Positions 56,208 to 64,000 of a stretch of DNA of 64,000 nucleotides are shown in pieces. The notes beneath the pieces are model-generated. The model had not been told where the DNA came from. It did no database searches and worked only from the letters and a program-made list of their open reading frames with translations. Made by a program: the position numbers and the translations under genes. Within the stretch, counting starts at the first letter, position 1. Every line of letters starts with the position of its first letter. Origin of the DNA: Sinimarinibacterium flocculans. GTDB lineage: Bacteria > Pseudomonadota > Gammaproteobacteria > Nevskiales > Nevskiaceae. The stretch is taken from contig NZ_QICN01000012.1 of the NCBI RefSeq assembly GCF_003201205.1, forward strand, positions 1 to 64,000. Direction: 5' to 3'.

Positions 56208-57323
56208 ATGGCCACGAAAACCCTCATCGTGATCTTCCAGCGCGGCGGCATGGACGGACTCAACGCTCTCGTGCCCCACGCGGACGGCCACTACTACGAT
56301 CTGCGTCCCGCCATCGCCGTCGGCGAGCCGGGCAGCGCCGACGGCGCGCTCGATCTCGACGGCTACTTCGGTCTGCATCCGGCGCTGGCGCCGCTCAAGC
56401 CGCTGTATGACGGCGGCTGGCTGGCTGCGGTGCACGCCACCGGCGGGCCCGACCTCGATCGCTCGCACTTCAGTGCGCAGGCCGGCATGGAGATCGCCAG
56501 CGGCGGCGCCATCGGTGGATGGGTCGGCCGCCACCTGCTCGCGACCGCAGGGGCGGGCCGCAGCGGCCGGCGCATCCGCGCGATCAGCATCGGCACTGCC
56601 CTGGACCAGGCTCTGGCCGGCAGCCCGGATTCGGCCGCTGTCGCCAGCAGCGCCGACTTCCGCATCCGCTCGCGCGAGCCGGAGTTGTGGGAGGCGGCGC
56701 TGCCGCTGCTGCATGCGGGCATCGCCGACGGCTACGTGGCACAGGGCGAGCGCGTGTTCTCGGTGCTCGATGCCTTTCGCGAGCTGCGCCCGCACGAGAT
56801 CGAGCCGGCGGCCGACGCCAGCTACCCGGCAGGCGCCTTCGGCCGTGCGATGCTGCAGGCGGCGCAGTACATCAAGTCCGGCCTGGGCATCGAGGCCATC
56901 GGCATCAACCTCGGCGGCTGGGATCACCACGCCAACGAAGGCAACGCCCTGCCGCCGAAGCTGCAGGAACTGGCGCAGGGCATGGCTGCGCTGCGCACCG
57001 ATCTCGCGGAGCGCTTCGACGACGTGGTCGTCGTGACGATGAGCGAGTTCGGCCGCCGTGCCGCTGAGAACGCGGCACAGGGCACCGATCACGGCAGCGG
57101 CAACGCGATGTTCATCCTCGGCGGGCGCGTCAACGGCGGGCGCGTCATCGCGGACTGGCCCGGGCTGCAATCCGCGGCACTCGACGACGGCGCGCTGCGC
57201 ATCACCACCGACTACCGCAACGTGCTCGGCGAGATTCTTTCGCAGGGATTCGGCAATCCGGATGTCGGCAGCGTGTTCCCGGGCGTGCGCGCGGCATCGG
57301 CGTTGGCGTTGATCCGCGGCTGA
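56208..57323 (+). CDS. DUF1501 family protein
   Basis: A 371-residue partner of DUF1800 with a sulfatase/alkaline-phosphatase-like fold. Signatures are LIVIFQRGGMDGLNALVPHAD at the N-terminus, DRSHFSAQAGMEI, INLGGWDHHANEG, VVTMSEFGRRAAENAAQGTDHGSGNAM with the metal-type Asp/His residues, and FPGV. No obvious signal peptide is seen on this start, although family members are often exported by the Tat route; the leader may lie in a longer start that is absent here. It follows DUF1800 by 12 bases, so one operon is likely. Confidence 0.9.
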   Translation: MATKTLIVIFQRGGMDGLNALVPHADGHYYDLRPAIAVGEPGSADGALDLDGYFGLHPALAPLKPLYDGGWLAAVHATGGPDLDRSHFSAQAGMEIASGGAIGGWVGRHLLATAGAGRSGRRIRAISIGTALDQALAGSPDSAAVASSADFRIRSREPELWEAALPLLHAGIADGYVAQGERVFSVLDAFRELRPHEIEPAADASYPAGAFGRAMLQAAQYIKSGLGIEAIGINLGGWDHHANEGNALPPKLQELAQGMAALRTDLAERFDDVVVVTMSEFGRRAAENAAQGTDHGSGNAMFILGGRVNGGRVIADWPGLQSAALDDGALRITTDYRNVLGEILSQGFGNPDVGSVFPGVRAASALALIRG

Positions 57324-57364
57324 GCGCCGCCGACGGCGCCCGAGCGGCGAGTGCGTCAGACGGC

Positions 57365-59077
57365 TCAGGGATGCCCCGTTGCTGCCGTCGCCGCACGCCG
57401 ACGCCGAAGCCAGCGCCACACCGCGCCGTCCGGGATATCGATGCCCGTGACGACGTACTCGAGCGCCTTGCGGTTGTACAGCACCCATTCCATGTCATGC
57501 CGGGTGCCGTCGCGGCCGCAGAACAGGAGACGGTCGCCGGCCTGCAGCGACCGCTCGGGGTCCGGCATCAGGACGTTCTCCGCACCGCGTGTGTGCATCA
57601 AGGCCAGGGCCGGCAGCCGCTCGTCCCGATCGAGGCGCTCGCGCAGCAGATCGCCGACGCTCACCGGCTGGCCGCTGTCGAGTAGCGCCTGTACCGCCGG
57701 CGTCGCGTCGATGCCGATGTCGACGGACCAGGTCTGCGGTGTCATGCCGCGACAGACCGTGCGCACCCGCTCGAGAATCATCTGCGCCCGACGCTCGTCT
57801 CCGGTGCGCAACAGGCGCAGGAAGCGTGTCAGCATCGGAGTCGTGATCAACGGCAACATGCGCCAGACGATGATGCGGCTCGGCTCCATCACCAGATCGA
57901 TCTTTGCCGCCTGAAAAAGTGCCGTGTTGGCACGGCGCTGCTGGCGGGCAACGGTGTAGAGCCTCGGATTCAGTGCACGTGCGGTCATGACCGACGACAG
58001 CGTGTTGGTATCGGAATCGATGCCGACGACGATGCCGACAGCATCACGGACGCCCGCCTGCAACAAGGGTCCGGCCTCGGTGGCGGGACCGATCACTGCG
58101 TCAGACGGCGCCCACTCGGGCCGCTGCTCGATGACGATTGTCTGGTTACCCTCCTGCTCGAGATACTGACGCACCGCGCGCCCGAAGCGGCCATGTCCGC
58201 AGATGATCCACTTGCCGTAGGGTGGTGTAACCGGCGGACGCAGCTTCTTGCCCGGCAGGCTGATCAGCCAGGCATGCAGGAGATGCACGCTGGGCGTGCG
58301 CATCGCCATCGCCAGATGCTCGCCGAAGGCGTCGTAGGCATTGATGATGTGGTCGGTGTTGAAGGATGCGAGATTGTCGGACGCCGACTGCGAGCCGGAG
58401 CGGCAGATCACCTTGACGCTGGGGTGCAGCAGCTTGGCGGTGATCGCGACCTTGACGTTCGCGTCGTCGCTGTCGGTAACCGCCACGACCGTCTGGCACA
58501 AGGACTTGCGCAGGCCGGCTTCCAGCAGGGTCTGTGTGTCGCCGACGTCGCCGCAGAATGCGGGCACGTCGGAACCCAGCGATTCGAGTGCCAGCGCGTT
58601 GAGATGATCCTGCTCGCGATCGATGACGACGCACTGAAAGCCCCGTCGCGCCATCGCACGCACGAGCAGGCTGCCGGTTTCGCCGTAGCCGCAGACGATA
58701 TGAAACGGCGTGCGGATCGCGCGGACGGCCAGGATGAAGCGCGCCTCGCGCATCGCCTGGCGGAACGCCGGATCCTGAACCAGTGCAAAGATGCGCCCGA
58801 TCGCATAAAGCCAAGCCAGCACGGTGAAGAAAATGCAGATCGCGACCCACAGGCGTTGGGCCGCGGTGAACGGATACGGAATCTCGCCGAATCCGATCGT
58901 CGAGCCCATGAAGCTGACGAAGTAGAACGCATGGAAGAAGTCCATGTACCAACGGTTGCCCTGGTCGTCGACACCGGGAATCAGCACCAGGCCGCCGACC
59001 GACACCGAATAGGCGGCGATCAGCACGATCAGCGGCGCGCGCATGCGCCGCAGGAACAGGTAGATGACGTCCTCCAC
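57365..59077 (-). CDS. K+ channel-like protein with two NAD-binding RCK/TrkA domains
   Basis: A 570-residue protein with an ion-channel head and a large cytoplasmic regulatory part. Two membrane helices (about 14-34 and 73-96) flank a pore loop with selectivity filter TIGFGE (60-65), a conservative variant of TVGYG. Two TrkA-N/RCK domains follow, with Rossmann loops VCGYGETGSLL (about 128) and ICGHGRFGRAV (about 290), and a TrkA-C-like domain (about 480-540). Such channels let K+ in or out under osmotic or ligand control. It follows a small membrane protein by 17 bases and is divergent from the NAGGN operon. Confidence 0.85.
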   Translation of the reverse strand: MEDVIYLFLRRMRAPLIVLIAAYSVSVGGLVLIPGVDDQGNRWYMDFFHAFYFVSFMGSTIGFGEIPYPFTAAQRLWVAICIFFTVLAWLYAIGRIFALVQDPAFRQAMREARFILAVRAIRTPFHIVCGYGETGSLLVRAMARRGFQCVVIDREQDHLNALALESLGSDVPAFCGDVGDTQTLLEAGLRKSLCQTVVAVTDSDDANVKVAITAKLLHPSVKVICRSGSQSASDNLASFNTDHIINAYDAFGEHLAMAMRTPSVHLLHAWLISLPGKKLRPPVTPPYGKWIICGHGRFGRAVRQYLEQEGNQTIVIEQRPEWAPSDAVIGPATEAGPLLQAGVRDAVGIVVGIDSDTNTLSSVMTARALNPRLYTVARQQRRANTALFQAAKIDLVMEPSRIIVWRMLPLITTPMLTRFLRLLRTGDERRAQMILERVRTVCRGMTPQTWSVDIGIDATPAVQALLDSGQPVSVGDLLRERLDRDERLPALALMHTRGAENVLMPDPERSLQAGDRLLFCGRDGTRHDMEWVLYNRKALEYVVTGIDIPDGAVWRWLRRRRAATAATGHP

Positions 59078-59094
59078 GGTGCCGTGTGGCGGCT

Positions 59095-59478
59095 TCAGCG
59101 CCGCAGATTCGCGGTCTCGATGACCAGCAGCACCACCGACGCCAGATTCGCCAGCAATGCACCCCCGGCCAGGGACACGACGCTCGCGACGGTGCCCGGG
59201 TCGCTACCGGTGCCGGTGATGTGATTGGCCGTTCCCCAGACAGCCGCGGCTGCCAGCAGATGCAGATCCGCGACGAGGCTGGTGGCCAGCAATACCGCAC
59301 CGATGTGACTGCGATCGCCGAATTTCAGGACGGTCGCGACGAGGCTCACGACCAGGGCCGCGAACAGCTCATAGACATGGTGGTGGTCCGGATCGTCGAT
59401 ATCTCCCATGACGAATCCGAAGTTCAGCGTCAGGGCGAGCAGTACGAAGAATCCGAACAGCACTTTCTCGATGTTCAT
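59095..59478 (-). CDS. Small four-helix membrane protein (DUF6394-like)
   Basis: A 127-residue hydrophobic protein with about four membrane helices (MNIEKVLFGFFVLLALTLNFGFV, FAALVVSLVATVL, IGAVLLATSLVADLHLLAAAAV, LLANLASVVLL) and a polar loop DIDDPDHHHVYELF. I believe it matches the DUF6394 family seen next to RCK-type potassium channels, but this is from memory. It is the first gene of a two-gene unit with the channel and may be an accessory subunit. Function is unknown. Confidence 0.7.
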   Translation of the reverse strand: MNIEKVLFGFFVLLALTLNFGFVMGDIDDPDHHHVYELFAALVVSLVATVLKFGDRSHIGAVLLATSLVADLHLLAAAAVWGTANHITGTGSDPGTVASVVSLAGGALLANLASVVLLVIETANLRR

Positions 59479-59591
59479 ATCGTTCCGCTTCGGCCTCCCG
59501 CTGTCGTCGCAGCAACGACTCCGGCTGCGTCACTCGAACATAACCGGCAATGCGCCTTCGCGAAAGCACGCCGCAGCTGAGGTCAGCGAGG

Positions 59592-59609
59592 TGCTTTGCA
59601 TTCAAAGCA
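59592..59609. promoter_or_regulatory. Operator palindrome TGCTTTG-N4-CAAAGCA (site 1)
   Basis: A perfect 18-bp palindrome with core TTTGCATTCAAA, overlapping a TTGCAT -35-like sequence (59597-59602) that is 18 bases before a TAATGT -10-like box (59621-59626). It lies in the divergent spacer between the channel genes and marR. MarR-family dimers bind such sites, so autoregulation is likely. Confidence 0.6.
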
Positions 59610-59625
59610 TTTTTCTGGAATAATG

Positions 59626-59639
59626 TTTTGCGTCCAAAA
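59626..59639. promoter_or_regulatory. Operator palindrome TTTTG-N4-CAAAA (site 2)
   Basis: A second palindrome with core TTTGCGTCCAAA, matching site 1 at 10 of 12 core positions, centred 32 bp from it (three helical turns). It ends nine bases before the marR ATG, so a bound protein would block the promoter exit. Confidence 0.6.
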
Positions 59640-59647
59640 TATCTGCC

Positions 59648-60121
59648 ATGTCGCCCGATACCCTGCATCTGCTCGGCGCCCTGCGTCGCATCGCCCAGTC
59701 GCTGGACACGTACTCGAAGACCATCGAGCACGACGCCGGCCTGACGTTGCCGCAGTTGCTGCTGCTGGAGGCCTTGCGCAGCGATGGCGACGCACCGACG
59801 GCGGGGCGGCTCGCCCAGCGTGTCAGCCTGACCCAGGGCACGGTCACGTCGATCCTCGATCGTCTGGAAGCCCGCGGTCTGGTGCGACGGTCGCGGGCCA
59901 ATGACGACCGGCGCCGTGTGCTGGTCGCGCTGACCCCACGCGGCCGCAGCCTGCTGGGCAAGGCACCGCCGCTGATGCACGCGGACTTCCTGCGCGGATT
60001 TGCCGCGCTGACCGCCAGCGACCGGGCCGGCCTGCTCGATGCCGTGGACCGCATCGCTGCGCTGATGCGCAGCGTCGATACGTCAATTTCTCCGCAGGCG
60101 AGCGCCAGCACGGCAGCCTGA
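59648..60121 (+). CDS. MarR-family transcriptional regulator of the NAGGN operon
   Basis: A 157-residue winged-helix repressor. The MarR fold shows as a dimerisation helix (about 5-30), LTLPQLLLLEAL, recognition helix region SLTQGTVTSILDRLEARGLV, and the wing NDDRRRVLVALTPRG. Two matched palindromes lie just upstream. The gene is followed by the asparagine synthase-like gene after 27 bases, and ngg and an M42 peptidase, so it probably controls them and itself. The inducing signal is unknown but osmotic strength is the obvious candidate. Confidence 0.88.
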   Translation: MSPDTLHLLGALRRIAQSLDTYSKTIEHDAGLTLPQLLLLEALRSDGDAPTAGRLAQRVSLTQGTVTSILDRLEARGLVRRSRANDDRRRVLVALTPRGRSLLGKAPPLMHADFLRGFAALTASDRAGLLDAVDRIAALMRSVDTSISPQASASTAA

Positions 60122-60148
60122 GGTACGTTTCTCTTCCAGGAGGTTTCT

Positions 60149-61918
60149 ATGTGTGGTTTTGCCGGCGAGCGCCGTTACGATGGACGACTCGCTGACACCG
60201 ATGCCGTCGCCGCGATGACCGCGACGATGGCGCGCCGCGGCCCGGACGGGGCCGGAACCTTCAGCACCGGTCCGCTTGCCGTCGGCCACCGGCGCCTGAA
60301 GATCATGGACCTGTCCGAGCATGCGCAGCAGCCGATGCTGGACAACGAGCTGGGACTGGGCATCGTCTACAACGGTGCCGTGTACAACCATCCCGAGCTG
60401 CGCGCCGAACTGAAGGCCAAGGGGTACCGCTTCTGGTCGGAGGGCGACACCGAGGTCCTGCTCAAGGCTTATCACTGCTGGGGCGCGGATTTCGTCCAGC
60501 GCCTGCACGGCATGTTCGCCTTCGCGATCTGGGAACGCGACAGCGGCCGCCTGTTGCTCGGCCGTGACCGGCTCGGCATCAAGCCGCTGTACTACTCGCT
60601 GAACGACAAGCGTCTGCGCTTCGCCTCGACCTTGCCGGCCTTGCTCAAGGCCAAGGACGTCGATACCGATATCGATCCGGTCGCGCTGCACCACTATCTT
60701 CATTTCCACGCCGTGGTGCCGGCGCCGCACACGATGCTCAAGGGGGTGCGCAAGCTCGCGCCGGCCACGCTGATGGTCGTCGAGCCGGACGGCCAGACGC
60801 GTCAGCGGCGCTACTGGCAACCGGACTATGCGCGCAACGCCGAGGAGTCGCGGCGCAGCTTCGAGGACTGGCGCGACATGACACTCGCGGCGCTGCGCAC
60901 GGCAGTGAAGCGGCGGCTGGTGGCCGACATCCCGGTGGGCGCCCTGCTCTCCGGCGGCGTCGATTCGAGCCTGATCGTCGGCCTGATGAGCGAGGCCGAC
61001 GCCAACGTCAGGACCTACTCGATCGGCTTCGAGGACGTCGGCAGCGAGGAAGGCAACGAGTTCCGCTACTCGGACATCATCGCCAAACATTACGCGACGC
61101 AGCACGAGCGCATCTTCATCGACAGCCGGACGCTGCTGCCGCGCCTGCCCGAGGCGCTCGCCGCCATGAGCGAGCCCATGGTCTCGCACGACTGCGTGGC
61201 CTTCTACCTGCTTTCCGAGGCGGTGTCGAAGCACAGCAAGGTCGTGCAGTCCGGACAGGGCGCCGACGAGGTGTTCGGCGGCTACCACTGGTATCCGCCG
61301 ATGCTGGAGACGCAGGACGCGCTGGCCACGTATGACGCGGCGTTCTGCGATCGCAGCCACGAGGAGTTTCTCCAGGTCGTCGACCCGCGGATGGCGACCG
61401 GCGACCATTCGCGCGATTTCATCCGCGCACACTTCGCGCAGGCCGGCGCGCCGGAGCCTATCGATCAGGCCCTGAGGTTGGACACGACCATCATGCTCGT
61501 CGATGACCCGGTCAAGCGCGTCGACAACATGACGATGGCCTGGGGACTGGAGGCACGCGTGCCGTTTCTCGACCACGAACTGGTGGAGATCGCCGCACGC
61601 ATTCCGGGACGCCACAAGATCGCACAGGGCGGCAAACACGTGCTCAAGGAAGCGGCGCGCCAGGTGATCCCGGCGGCCGTCATCGACCGGCCGAAAGGCT
61701 ACTTTCCGGTCCCCGCACTGAAGTACCTGCAGGGCGACTTTCTGGACTACGCACGCTCGCTGCTCGATGCAACGGTGGCGCGCGACCGCGGACTGTTCCG
61801 GCGCGAGTACGTCGAAACCCTGTACGCCGATCCGGAGGCGCACATCACGCCGCTGCGCGGTTCCAAGCTGTGGCAGCTCGCGGCGCTCGAAGGCTGGCTG
61901 CAGGCGCATGGCATCTGA
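60149..61918 (+). CDS. N-acetylglutaminylglutamine amidotransferase (asparagine synthase family)
   Basis: Converts the C-terminal carboxyl of N-acetylglutaminylglutamine to the amide, using glutamine and ATP, in synthesis of the osmolyte NAGGN. The 589-residue protein begins MCGFAGE with nucleophile Cys2, has the class II glutaminase domain (about 2-190, RRGPDGAGTF, IVYNGAVYNH, LLGRDRLGIKPLYY) and the synthetase domain with the PP-loop SGGVDSS (268-274) and SGQGADEVFGGY. A strong AGGAGG precedes the ATG. The order marR-amidotransferase-ngg-M42 peptidase is that of the known NAGGN clusters. Confidence 0.9.
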   Translation: MCGFAGERRYDGRLADTDAVAAMTATMARRGPDGAGTFSTGPLAVGHRRLKIMDLSEHAQQPMLDNELGLGIVYNGAVYNHPELRAELKAKGYRFWSEGDTEVLLKAYHCWGADFVQRLHGMFAFAIWERDSGRLLLGRDRLGIKPLYYSLNDKRLRFASTLPALLKAKDVDTDIDPVALHHYLHFHAVVPAPHTMLKGVRKLAPATLMVVEPDGQTRQRRYWQPDYARNAEESRRSFEDWRDMTLAALRTAVKRRLVADIPVGALLSGGVDSSLIVGLMSEADANVRTYSIGFEDVGSEEGNEFRYSDIIAKHYATQHERIFIDSRTLLPRLPEALAAMSEPMVSHDCVAFYLLSEAVSKHSKVVQSGQGADEVFGGYHWYPPMLETQDALATYDAAFCDRSHEEFLQVVDPRMATGDHSRDFIRAHFAQAGAPEPIDQALRLDTTIMLVDDPVKRVDNMTMAWGLEARVPFLDHELVEIAARIPGRHKIAQGGKHVLKEAARQVIPAAVIDRPKGYFPVPALKYLQGDFLDYARSLLDATVARDRGLFRREYVETLYADPEAHITPLRGSKLWQLAALEGWLQAHGI

Positions 61919-61931
61919 GGGAGGCTCACGG

Positions 61932-63710
61932 ATGAGCAAACGCAAGAAAGGTGCGACCTTGCCGCTGGCTTCGGCGCATCCGGATGCGGTGGACGGGCCC
62001 GCCAGCCTCGCCCACCACCGCTACGGCTTCGACGGCGACGCCCAGCCCAACCGCGAGGACGTGATCCTCGAATGCGGCTGGGGAAAGCTGATCCTCGCGC
62101 ACACCTTCGAGCGCCCAGAGGATGTCGCCACGGCCGTTCAGGACGAACGTCTGGGCTCGCGCAACATCGCCATCTACGTGCGCGATCCGCATGTGATCCT
62201 GGCGCAGTCGCCGCTGCACCTGTTCCTGGACCCTTCGCACACCTTCCGTCTGCCGCTGCCGTCGTTCGACGCGCCGGCGCTGCCGCCGGGGCTGCGCATC
62301 CGGCCGCTGGAAACGCTGGAGGACGCCGAGGCGATCAACCGCATCTACCTGTCGCGCCAGATGGTGCCGGCCGATCCCGGCTTTCTGTGGACGCATCGCC
62401 ACTCACCCAACATCGTCTACCTCGTCGCCGAGGACACCGTGGGCGGGCGTATCGTCGGTACCGTGACCGGCGTCGATCACGTGAACGCCTTCGGCGACCC
62501 CGAGGCGGGGTCGAGCCTGTGGTGCCTGGCGGTCGACCCGGGGGCCCCGCAACCCGGCATCGGTCAGGCACTGGCCTGCGATCTGGCCACGCGCTTCAAG
62601 GATCGCGGACGCGCCTTCATGGACCTGTCGGTGATGCACGACAACGAGCAGGCGATCGCGCTGTACGAGAAGCTCGGCTTCGAGCGCGTGCCGGTGTTCG
62701 CGATCAAGCGCAAGAACGCGATCAATGAGCGCCTGTTCACCGGCCCCGACCTGCCGGACGATGGCCTGAACATCTATGCACGCATCATCGTCGATCAGGC
62801 GCGCCGCCGCGGCATCCGCGTCGAGATCCTCGATGCGGAAAGCGGCTACTTCCGGCTGACGTTCGGGGGGCGCTCGATCACCTGCCGCGAATCGCTCTCG
62901 CAGCTGACCACTGCGGTCGCCATGTCGCGCTGCCAGGACAAGCGCATCACGCGGCGCATCCTGCGCGGCGCCGGCCTGAACACACCGGACCAGCGGCAGG
63001 CCGACGGCAGCGATGCCGATACCGCGTTCCTGCACGAGCACGGCGCCGTTGTCGTCAAGCCGGCCGATGGCGAACAGGGCCAGGGCATCTCGGTCGACAT
63101 CCGCGATGCCGAGGGCCTGCGCGCTGCCATCGATGCCGCGCGCCGCTACGACGAAACCGTGCTGATCGAGCGCTACTGCCCGGGAGAGGACCTGCGCATC
63201 GTCGTCATCGGCTACAAGGTCGTCGCGGCCGCGGTGCGCAAGCCGCCAGTCATCACCGGCGACAGTCGGCGCAGCATCCGCGAACTCATCGAGAAACTGT
63301 CCCGGCGCAGGGAGGCCGCAACCGGCGGTGAGTCGCGCATCCCGATGGATGCGGAAACCGAACGCTGCGTGCGCCTCGCCGGCCATGCGATGGACGAGGT
63401 GCTCGAGCAGGGTGTCCAGCTCGCCGTGCGCAAAACCGCCAATCTCCACACCGGCGGGACGCTGCACGACGTGACCCACGTGCTGCACCCCCAGCTTTGC
63501 GCTGCCGCGGTCGAGGCCGCAAAGGCGCTGGAGATTCCGGTGACCGGACTCGACCTGCTGGTCGCGGCGCCGACCAAACCGGACTACGTGATCATCGAGG
63601 CCAACGAGCGCCCGGGCCTCGCCAATCACGAGCCGCAACCCACCGCTGAGCGCTTTCTCGACTTTCTTTTCCCGTTCAGCGTCACGCGCGAAGCGCCGGA
63701 GACCTACTGA
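61932..63710 (+). CDS. ngg: N-acetylglutaminylglutamine synthetase (GNAT + ATP-grasp)
   Basis: Two-domain enzyme that acetylates glutamine and joins it to a second glutamine to form N-acetylglutaminylglutamine. The 592-residue chain has a GNAT acetyltransferase (about 100-270, with PGIGQALACDLATRFKDRGR and EKLGFERVPVF) and an ATP-grasp ligase (about 320-590, with VVVKPADGEQGQGI, GEDLRIVVIGYKVV and VIIEANERPGL). ATG 61932, 13 bases after the amidotransferase, is preceded by GGAGGCT. The stop overlaps the next gene (TGATG). The open frame extends upstream only as a shadow of the amidotransferase. Confidence 0.93.
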   Translation: MSKRKKGATLPLASAHPDAVDGPASLAHHRYGFDGDAQPNREDVILECGWGKLILAHTFERPEDVATAVQDERLGSRNIAIYVRDPHVILAQSPLHLFLDPSHTFRLPLPSFDAPALPPGLRIRPLETLEDAEAINRIYLSRQMVPADPGFLWTHRHSPNIVYLVAEDTVGGRIVGTVTGVDHVNAFGDPEAGSSLWCLAVDPGAPQPGIGQALACDLATRFKDRGRAFMDLSVMHDNEQAIALYEKLGFERVPVFAIKRKNAINERLFTGPDLPDDGLNIYARIIVDQARRRGIRVEILDAESGYFRLTFGGRSITCRESLSQLTTAVAMSRCQDKRITRRILRGAGLNTPDQRQADGSDADTAFLHEHGAVVVKPADGEQGQGISVDIRDAEGLRAAIDAARRYDETVLIERYCPGEDLRIVVIGYKVVAAAVRKPPVITGDSRRSIRELIEKLSRRREAATGGESRIPMDAETERCVRLAGHAMDEVLEQGVQLAVRKTANLHTGGTLHDVTHVLHPQLCAAAVEAAKALEIPVTGLDLLVAAPTKPDYVIIEANERPGLANHEPQPTAERFLDFLFPFSVTREAPETY

Positions 63711-64000
63711 TGCAGAAGCTCGCGATCGATACCGATTTCCTTCGCAACACGATGCTCGAGCTGCTGTCGATTCCGAGTCCGGTCGGCTTCACCGACGAGG
63801 TCGTGCACTACACCTGCAGCAAGCTGACCGAACTCGGCGTGCCGTTCGAACTGACCCGCCGCGGCGCGATCCGGGCGACGCTCAAGGGCGAGACCGACCG
63901 GCCGGCCTGCGCAGTCGTGGCGCATCTGGACACGATCGGCGCGATCGTGCGCGCGCTCAAGCCCAACGGGCGGATCACCATGCTGCCGCTCGGCACCTGG
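63710..64000 (+). CDS. M42-family peptidase of the NAGGN cluster (partial, cut by window end)
   Basis: First 97 codons of an M42/M20-type metallopeptidase: MQKLAIDTDFLRNTMLELL, IPSPVGFTDEVV and the first zinc motif VVAHLDTIGAIV. A third gene of this type is regularly found in NAGGN operons (osmoprotectant hydrolase family); it may recycle or trim the dipeptide. The ATG overlaps the ngg stop (TGATG), so it is coupled. The C-terminal two thirds lie outside the window. Confidence 0.85.
   Translation, partial: MQKLAIDTDFLRNTMLELLSIPSPVGFTDEVVHYTCSKLTELGVPFELTRRGAIRATLKGETDRPACAVVAHLDTIGAIVRALKPNGRITMLPLGTW

Overview
The window is uniformly GC-rich and densely coded, with many 4-base start/stop overlaps. 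The gene content (LPS Kdo transferase and lipid A acyltransferase, TamA/TamB, cytochrome c4-DsbA divergent from EngB, LptM-LysA next to PolA, RND pumps, split class II ribonucleotide reductase NrdJa/NrdJb) indicates a Gram-negative gammaproteobacterium. A C-rich sRNA downstream of polA, as in Xanthomonas (sX13) and Pseudomonas (ErsA), suggests something near Xanthomonadales/Nevskiales; this placement is inference. No rRNA, tRNA, CRISPR array or complete mobile element was recognised.

Layout. 0-2.5 kb: a truncated possible transposase start, waaA and, divergently, lpxL. 2.5-9.96 kb: two secreted proteins that share a C-terminal NTF2-like domain (one a YkuD L,D-transpeptidase), an M14 peptidase, dsbA, cytochrome c4, divergent engB, and a GGDEF/EAL-type membrane protein whose degenerate EAL half lies beyond an in-frame TAG. 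10.1-13.2 kb: a coupled operon of retropepsin-like protease, inactive transglutaminase fused to a 7TM domain, and RimK-like ATP-grasp ligase. 13.2-37 kb, nearly all minus strand: a tripartite RND efflux system with two pump subunits, M20 peptidase, DUF167 protein, lipoprotein, amidase, ttcA, TraB/GumN protein, GST, tamA-tamB, lptM-lysA-polA, and a predicted C-rich sRNA behind polA with its own ECF sigmaE/AlgU-like promoter. 37-43.4 kb: SlyD-type isomerase, a proline-rich membrane protein, metH with a palindromic operator, a second predicted C-rich sRNA, rubredoxin and ppnP. 43.6-50.9 kb: an unknown protein, ClC channel, AbgT transporter, DUF3192 lipoprotein, nrdJa-nrdJb. 51-54 kb: three-gene proton-translocating transhydrogenase. 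54-57.3 kb: cNMP-binding protein and a DUF1800/DUF1501 pair. 57.4-64 kb: a K+ channel-like protein plus a small membrane protein, divergent from a MarR regulator and the N-acetylglutaminylglutamine amide (NAGGN) operon, cut by the window end.

Themes. Envelope biogenesis dominates (waaA, lpxL, lptM, tamAB, dsbA, YkuD, RND), and a sigmaE-type sRNA fits an envelope-stress context. Osmoadaptation is the second theme: the NAGGN operon shares a control region with a K+ channel module, and two matched palindromes lie in it. B12 dependence recurs (MetH, NrdJ). The most notable items are the polA-linked C-rich sRNA with GAACTT-N16-TCTAA promoter, a second sRNA carrying the identical CTCCCCCCAA decamer, the interrupted and catalytically degenerate GGDEF-EAL protein, the retropepsin-transglutaminase-ATP-grasp operon, and the MarR-NAGGN control region.
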